DNA from: Hyphomicrobium_A sp964622715
Lineage (GTDB): Bacteria; Pseudomonadota; Alphaproteobacteria; Rhizobiales; Hyphomicrobiaceae
Direction of reading: 5' to 3'
Length of the DNA stretch: 9,614 bases
NCBI GenBank assembly: GCA_964622715.1
Contig: CAZURR010000086.1
Span: 1-9,614 of the forward strand
Within the stretch, counting starts at the first letter, position 1. Every line of letters starts with the position of its first letter. Positions 7,378 to 9,614 of the stretch are shown here, one piece after another. Below the pieces are notes generated by a model. The model was not told the DNA's origin. It saw nothing but the letters and a program-made list of their open reading frames with translations, and did not search any database. The translations under genes and the position numbers were made by a program.

Positions 7378-7863
7378 GGTGCGCGGACGCGCCTCGCGGC
7401 TTTGACGCCCGAGAGGAGACATGCGGGGAGCGGGGCGGGTCCGGCCCATCTCTTTGGTTGTTGCGGATGCGGCCTTCGCCGCCCCACTCGGCGCAACGGT
7501 TTGTCCGCCGCCATTCCTCAGGTTGCATCCCTGCCCCGAGGCGACACCAACATTTTCGCGTTGGCGGCAGCATTGACGAGGGGGAAGCCTATGTCCCCTT
7601 GCCTGTTGCACCGGCCCGCTCCGTACAGTCCGCCAGCGCACGTCTGCACCCCCGGCACTTGGAATGGGCGGCGGAAGTTTAAGGGTGTGCGGAGGAGGGG
7701 GGATAAGGTTTTGGGGTGAGGGGATGTCGGTAGTCAGCCTGTTAGCGAACAGACAAAGAGAACAAATTTGCAAGGTCGATGAGAAGTGATGGCAAACCGG
7801 GTCAGACCGGGGATCGAGCAAACCCGCCTTATGTCGAGGACGCCCAATGTCCGCAAAGCAGAA
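7378..7863. other. Non-coding region downstream of cckA
   Basis: About 490 bases have no ORF that resembles a protein family on either strand. Visible elements are a purine/G-rich run with four G-tracts (7683-7723), a 5-bp tetraloop hairpin CTGTT-AGCG-AACAG (7739-7752), and an ATGTCCGC (7847-7854) matching the repeat cluster right of the transposase. No strong terminator with a T-run follows cckA. Confidence 0.45.
7683..7723 (+). repeat. G-rich tract with possible G-quadruplex potential
   Basis: G-tracts at 7683-7685 (3), 7697-7702 (6), 7713-7716 (4) and 7720-7723 (4) are separated by loops of 11, 10 and 3 bases. Two loops are long, so a stable quadruplex is uncertain. Confidence 0.35.
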
Positions 7864-7970
7864 TGGGACTTGATCCGCGGAAACCATCAGGGCCAGTGGC
7901 AACTGCGCTGCATCAAACAGGCCGGACACATGACCGCTGGCCCTAATGCTTTCCGCTGGATCGGGTCCCA
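7864..7970 (+). repeat. Long imperfect inverted repeat (107-nt hairpin, about 34 pairs)
   Basis: The outer stem pairs 7864-7883 with 7950-7970, giving 20 pairs with one bulged base (7957). After a short CAT/ATG helix (7885-7887 with 7946-7948), an inner stem pairs 7889-7899 with 7934-7944 (11 pairs). The apical loop is 34 bases. The three non-Watson-Crick positions (7870/7964, 7871/7963, 7897/7936) are all G-U wobbles in a plus-strand RNA but A-C mismatches in a minus-strand RNA. This favours plus-strand RNA selection. It may instead be a dispersed repeat or a decayed mobile-element end. Confidence 0.6.
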
Positions 7971-8029
7971 AATCGAAAGCACGCATTCTAAAGATGCGTT
8001 GACCCAAGCGGGCTCTCCCGATCCAGTGG
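7953..8029 (+). repeat. Second, competing inverted repeat with nested hairpin
   Basis: CCGCTGGATCGGG (7953-7965) pairs with CCCGATCCAGTGG (8017-8029) in 13 pairs, including one G-U on the plus strand. The loop contains a nested hairpin ACGCAT-TCTAAAG-ATGCGT (7981-7999). The left arm is the same segment used as the right arm of the 7864-7970 hairpin, so the two folds exclude each other. Confidence 0.55.
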
Positions 8030-8077
8030 CGTTCAACCGTTCCTGCATTATGTCCTTAAGCCCCTACCAACTCGATT

Positions 8078-8094
8078 GGCGGTTGTTGTCCGCC
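8078..8094. repeat. Short hairpin just downstream of the transposase stop
   Basis: GGCGG (8078-8082) and CCGCC (8090-8094) pair around the loop TTGTTGT. It begins six bases past the transposase TAG (8100-8102) on the minus strand. It could be a weak terminator without a T-run, or part of the element's 3' non-coding region. Confidence 0.45.
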
Positions 8095-8099
8095 GTGCT

Positions 8100-9131
8100 C
8101 TATCCTGCCAGCAATGCCGGCTGCGTGTAATGCCCGCCGCGGGCCATCACCACCCAGACCATGCGCGCCATCTTGTTGGCCAAGGCGACGCCTGCAACCC
8201 TTATGGGCTTGCGCTCCATAAGGCGTGCAAGCCAGGGTCGGGATTTGAAGCCCTGCTGGTTTGCGTATCGGATGACAGCCATGGCACCGGTGACCAGCAA
8301 CCATCGCAAATAGCGGTTGCCTTGCTTGGAGACGCCGCCCAGGCGCGGCGTGCCCCCGCTCGAATGTTGCTTGGGCACCAGCCCGATCCAGGCGGCCAGG
8401 TTGCGCCCCGATGAAAACATCTTCGCGTCGGGGATGGAGGCAACCAGCGCTGTGGCGACGATCGGACCGATCCCAGGGATTTTTTCCAGCCTACTGCTCA
8501 ATGGGCTTGAGCGATGCCAGGCATGGATGTGCTTTTCGAGCGCGCCAATCTCGTCCTGCAGCACCTGATATTGGCGCACCAATCCTGCCAGACACCGGCG
8601 AGCTGCCAAGGGAATCCGCGTATCTTGCCCATCGCCAATCGCTTTCATGAGCATTGCAAGACCTTTGCGGCCCAGGGGTGCGACGATTCCAAGCTCGGCC
8701 AAATGACCGCGAATGGCATTACTCAGCATCGTGCGTTGGCGAATGAGCAACTGACGTGGGCGGTGCAGCATCAACGCGGCCTGTTGCTCCTTCGTTTTGA
8801 TAGCGACAAACCGCATCGATGGTCGCGTGACCGCCTCGCAGATGGCGGCGGCATCATTGGCGTCATTCTTATTGCGTTTGACGTAGGCTTTGACGTAGTT
8901 CGCCGGCATCAGGCGGACGTCGTGGGCCAGCTTCGTCACCGCGCGGGCCCGGTGATGCGACGTGGGGCAGGCCTCCATTCCGATAAGGCAAGGGCTAAGC
9001 TTCTCAAAGAACGCTAAGACCTTGCCCCGCGTGACCCGCTTGGCGATGACCACCTCACCAGCCGCGTCAACGCCGCGAATTTGAAAGACGGACTTCGCAA
9101 TATCGATCCCGATTGTGCTAGCTTCGATCAT
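8100..9131 (-). CDS. IS110-family transposase, IS1111 type (DEDD recombinase)
   Basis: An intact 343-residue transposase of normal family length. The N-terminal DEDD (RuvC-like) domain has D10 in GIDIAK, E53 in GMEAC, and D90 and D93 in KNDANDA, so all four acidic residues are present. The C-terminal Transposase_20 domain has IPGIGPIVATALVASI (218-233) and WIGLVPKQHSSGG (248-260), which contains the presumed catalytic serine. The CEAVTRPSMRFV segment (98-109) resembles IS1111-group members such as IS4321 more than IS110/IS621. The family excises and inserts DNA guided by a non-coding RNA from the element; in the IS1111 group that RNA is encoded downstream of the transposase, which here means positions below 8100. 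A strong Shine-Dalgarno GAGGGGAG (9138-9145) lies six bases before the ATG. No frameshift or stop is present, so it may be active. Confidence 0.93.
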   Translation of the reverse strand: MIEASTIGIDIAKSVFQIRGVDAAGEVVIAKRVTRGKVLAFFEKLSPCLIGMEACPTSHHRARAVTKLAHDVRLMPANYVKAYVKRNKNDANDAAAICEAVTRPSMRFVAIKTKEQQAALMLHRPRQLLIRQRTMLSNAIRGHLAELGIVAPLGRKGLAMLMKAIGDGQDTRIPLAARRCLAGLVRQYQVLQDEIGALEKHIHAWHRSSPLSSRLEKIPGIGPIVATALVASIPDAKMFSSGRNLAAWIGLVPKQHSSGGTPRLGGVSKQGNRYLRWLLVTGAMAVIRYANQQGFKSRPWLARLMERKPIRVAGVALANKMARMVWVVMARGGHYTQPALLAG

Positions 9132-9215
9132 GGATGGCTCCCCTCATTGGTTCGCTTCAACGCAACCACCCTATGCCACCTAGATGCCGAGTGTGGGCGC
9201 CGTCCACAGCATCAC

Positions 9216-9354
9216 AAGCGGACATCGGGGAGCACCTCAGGCATGTCCGCTTTACCCCATCTTTGGGTCAGAAGCAGACAATTGAGCTCGTGCCCGCGAT
9301 GTCCGCTTTACCCCCGGAAGCGGACATTTTCAGAGGCGGTGTTTATGTCCGCTT
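9216..9354. repeat. Cluster of ATGTCCGCTT palindromic repeats
   Basis: Exact copies of the 10-mer ATGTCCGCTT lie at 9243-9252, 9299-9308 and 9345-9354, with exact reverse complements at 9216-9225 and 9318-9327. Degenerate inverted copies (8 of 10) lie at 9282-9291 and 9557-9566. Neighbouring opposite copies form hairpins, the best being 9299-9308 with 9318-9327 around a 9-base loop. Two forward copies continue TTACCCC, so the repeat unit is longer than 10 bases. Fragments of the motif also occur left of the transposase (7847-7854). Confidence 0.8.
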
Positions 9355-9360
9355 AGTGCC

Positions 9361-9550
9361 GATACTGTTGAAAAAGTCCGATGCGACTGTCCCAATCGAA
9401 AATGCGTTGGTTGCGGTCGCAAGTTCTTGCTCCACATCGGCTTCAATTCGAAATTGTATTTCCCAATCGTCCGCTATGAGAATCAGATTTCTACTCGTGC
9501 TTGGAACATTGAAACGTCGTAGACCCTTCCAGGACTTTTTCAACAGTATC
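9361..9550. mobile_element. 190-bp miniature inverted-repeat element (MITE) with 4-bp target duplication
   Basis: Terminal repeats GATACTGTTGAAAAAGTCC (9361-9379) and its exact reverse complement (9532-9550) match over all 19 bases. They are flanked directly by TGCC on both sides (9357-9360 and 9551-9554), consistent with a 4-bp target duplication. The interior is about 46% G+C by my count, clearly lower than the surroundings. There is no transposase, so it would be moved by a related full-length IS. A minus-strand frame starting at a TTG (9541-9543) stays open through the whole element and into the flank, but I recognise no domain. The IR and TSD are directly visible; the IS family that mobilises it is unknown. 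Confidence 0.85.
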
Positions 9551-9614
9551 TGCCAATAACGGACATTGACCGTCCAGGCCGCCGTGACGTTGATCGCGTC
9601 AATGCACGGCCTCG
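9551..9614. other. Right flank of the MITE
   Basis: It holds the second target-site copy (9551-9554), the right half of the interrupted GTCCG palindrome (9557-9566) and an imperfect hairpin GCCGTG...CACGGC (9581-9586 with 9605-9610) containing an inner TTGA/TCAA stem. No gene is visible before the window ends. Confidence 0.4.

Larger units (their letters stand above)
8078..9170 (-). mobile_element. IS110-family (IS1111-type) insertion sequence, ends unresolved
   Basis: The element is defined by an intact transposase. IS110-family elements have no ordinary terminal inverted repeats and usually leave no target duplication, so the ends cannot be read from one copy. The limits given are a minimum chosen from the nearest weak inverted matches: GGCGGTTG at 8078-8085 against CAACCACC at 9163-9170, with one mismatch. 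The true left end may lie further left, including the structured stretch 7864-8029. Confidence 0.5.

Noticed and set aside
7378..7400. Intrinsic terminator directly after cckA
   Set aside because: Only a short imperfect GCGC stem and no T-run.
7291..8007. 238-codon minus-strand frame across the region downstream of cckA
   Set aside because: Runs antisense through the end of cckA, is proline/arginine-rich in its second half and shows no domain. The stretch it shares with 7864-7970 is better explained as an inverted repeat.
7786..8130. 114-codon plus-strand frame covering the structured region
   Set aside because: No ribosome binding site or family resemblance, and it runs into the 3' end of the transposase gene on the opposite strand.
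7995..9164. 8-bp inverted match TGCGTTGA (7995-8002) / TCAACGCA (9157-9164) as IS ends
   Set aside because: A perfect 8-mer match between two windows of this size is expected by chance about once or nearly so, and no boundary feature supports it.
9216..9354. CRISPR array
   Set aside because: Repeats are only about 10-16 bases, in both orientations and with irregular spacing; no cas genes are present.

Overview
The window looks like part of the chromosome of a G+C-rich alphaproteobacterium, probably of the Hyphomicrobiales. The evidence is a CckA-type hybrid kinase, a DksA with only one of the four zinc-finger cysteines (a common alphaproteobacterial form), and a YcjX-YcjF pair. The genus cannot be fixed from sequence alone.

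Layout. Positions 1-3025 are read on the minus strand: a MoxR-type AAA+ ATPase (2177-3025), then a likely 28-residue membrane peptide with a good ribosome binding site (1883-1969), then a YcjX-like P-loop protein (363-1820), which overlaps by four bases the start of a YcjF/TIGR01620 membrane protein that runs off the left edge (1-366). A 320-base divergent intergenic region separates moxR from dksA (3346-3981, plus strand), which has a lysine/alanine-rich N-terminal extension. Converging on dksA is a minus-strand gene (4005-4457) encoding only the cytoplasmic C-terminal part of an MscS channel. After about 330 bases without a clear gene comes the large hybrid kinase cckA (4789-7377, plus strand).

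The last 2.2 kb is accessory DNA. Positions 7378-8099 have no convincing gene but hold a G-rich run and a strongly structured stretch (7864-8029). An intact IS110-family transposase of the IS1111 type follows (8100-9131, minus strand). To its right is a cluster of copies of the 10-mer ATGTCCGCTT in both orientations. One such palindrome is split by a 190-bp miniature element (9361-9550) with perfect 19-bp terminal inverted repeats and a 4-bp target duplication.

How the parts relate. CckA (cell-cycle phosphorelay to ChpT/CtrA) and DksA (ppGpp-linked control of RNA polymerase) are global regulators. YcjX and YcjF are a conserved pair of poorly known, envelope-stress-associated proteins. The right-hand region is best read as a small landing zone for mobile and repetitive DNA downstream of cckA. 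The structured stretch next to the IS110 transposase is the most likely place for something undescribed, but guide-RNA function there is a hypothesis, and its wobble pattern favours the strand opposite to the transposase.
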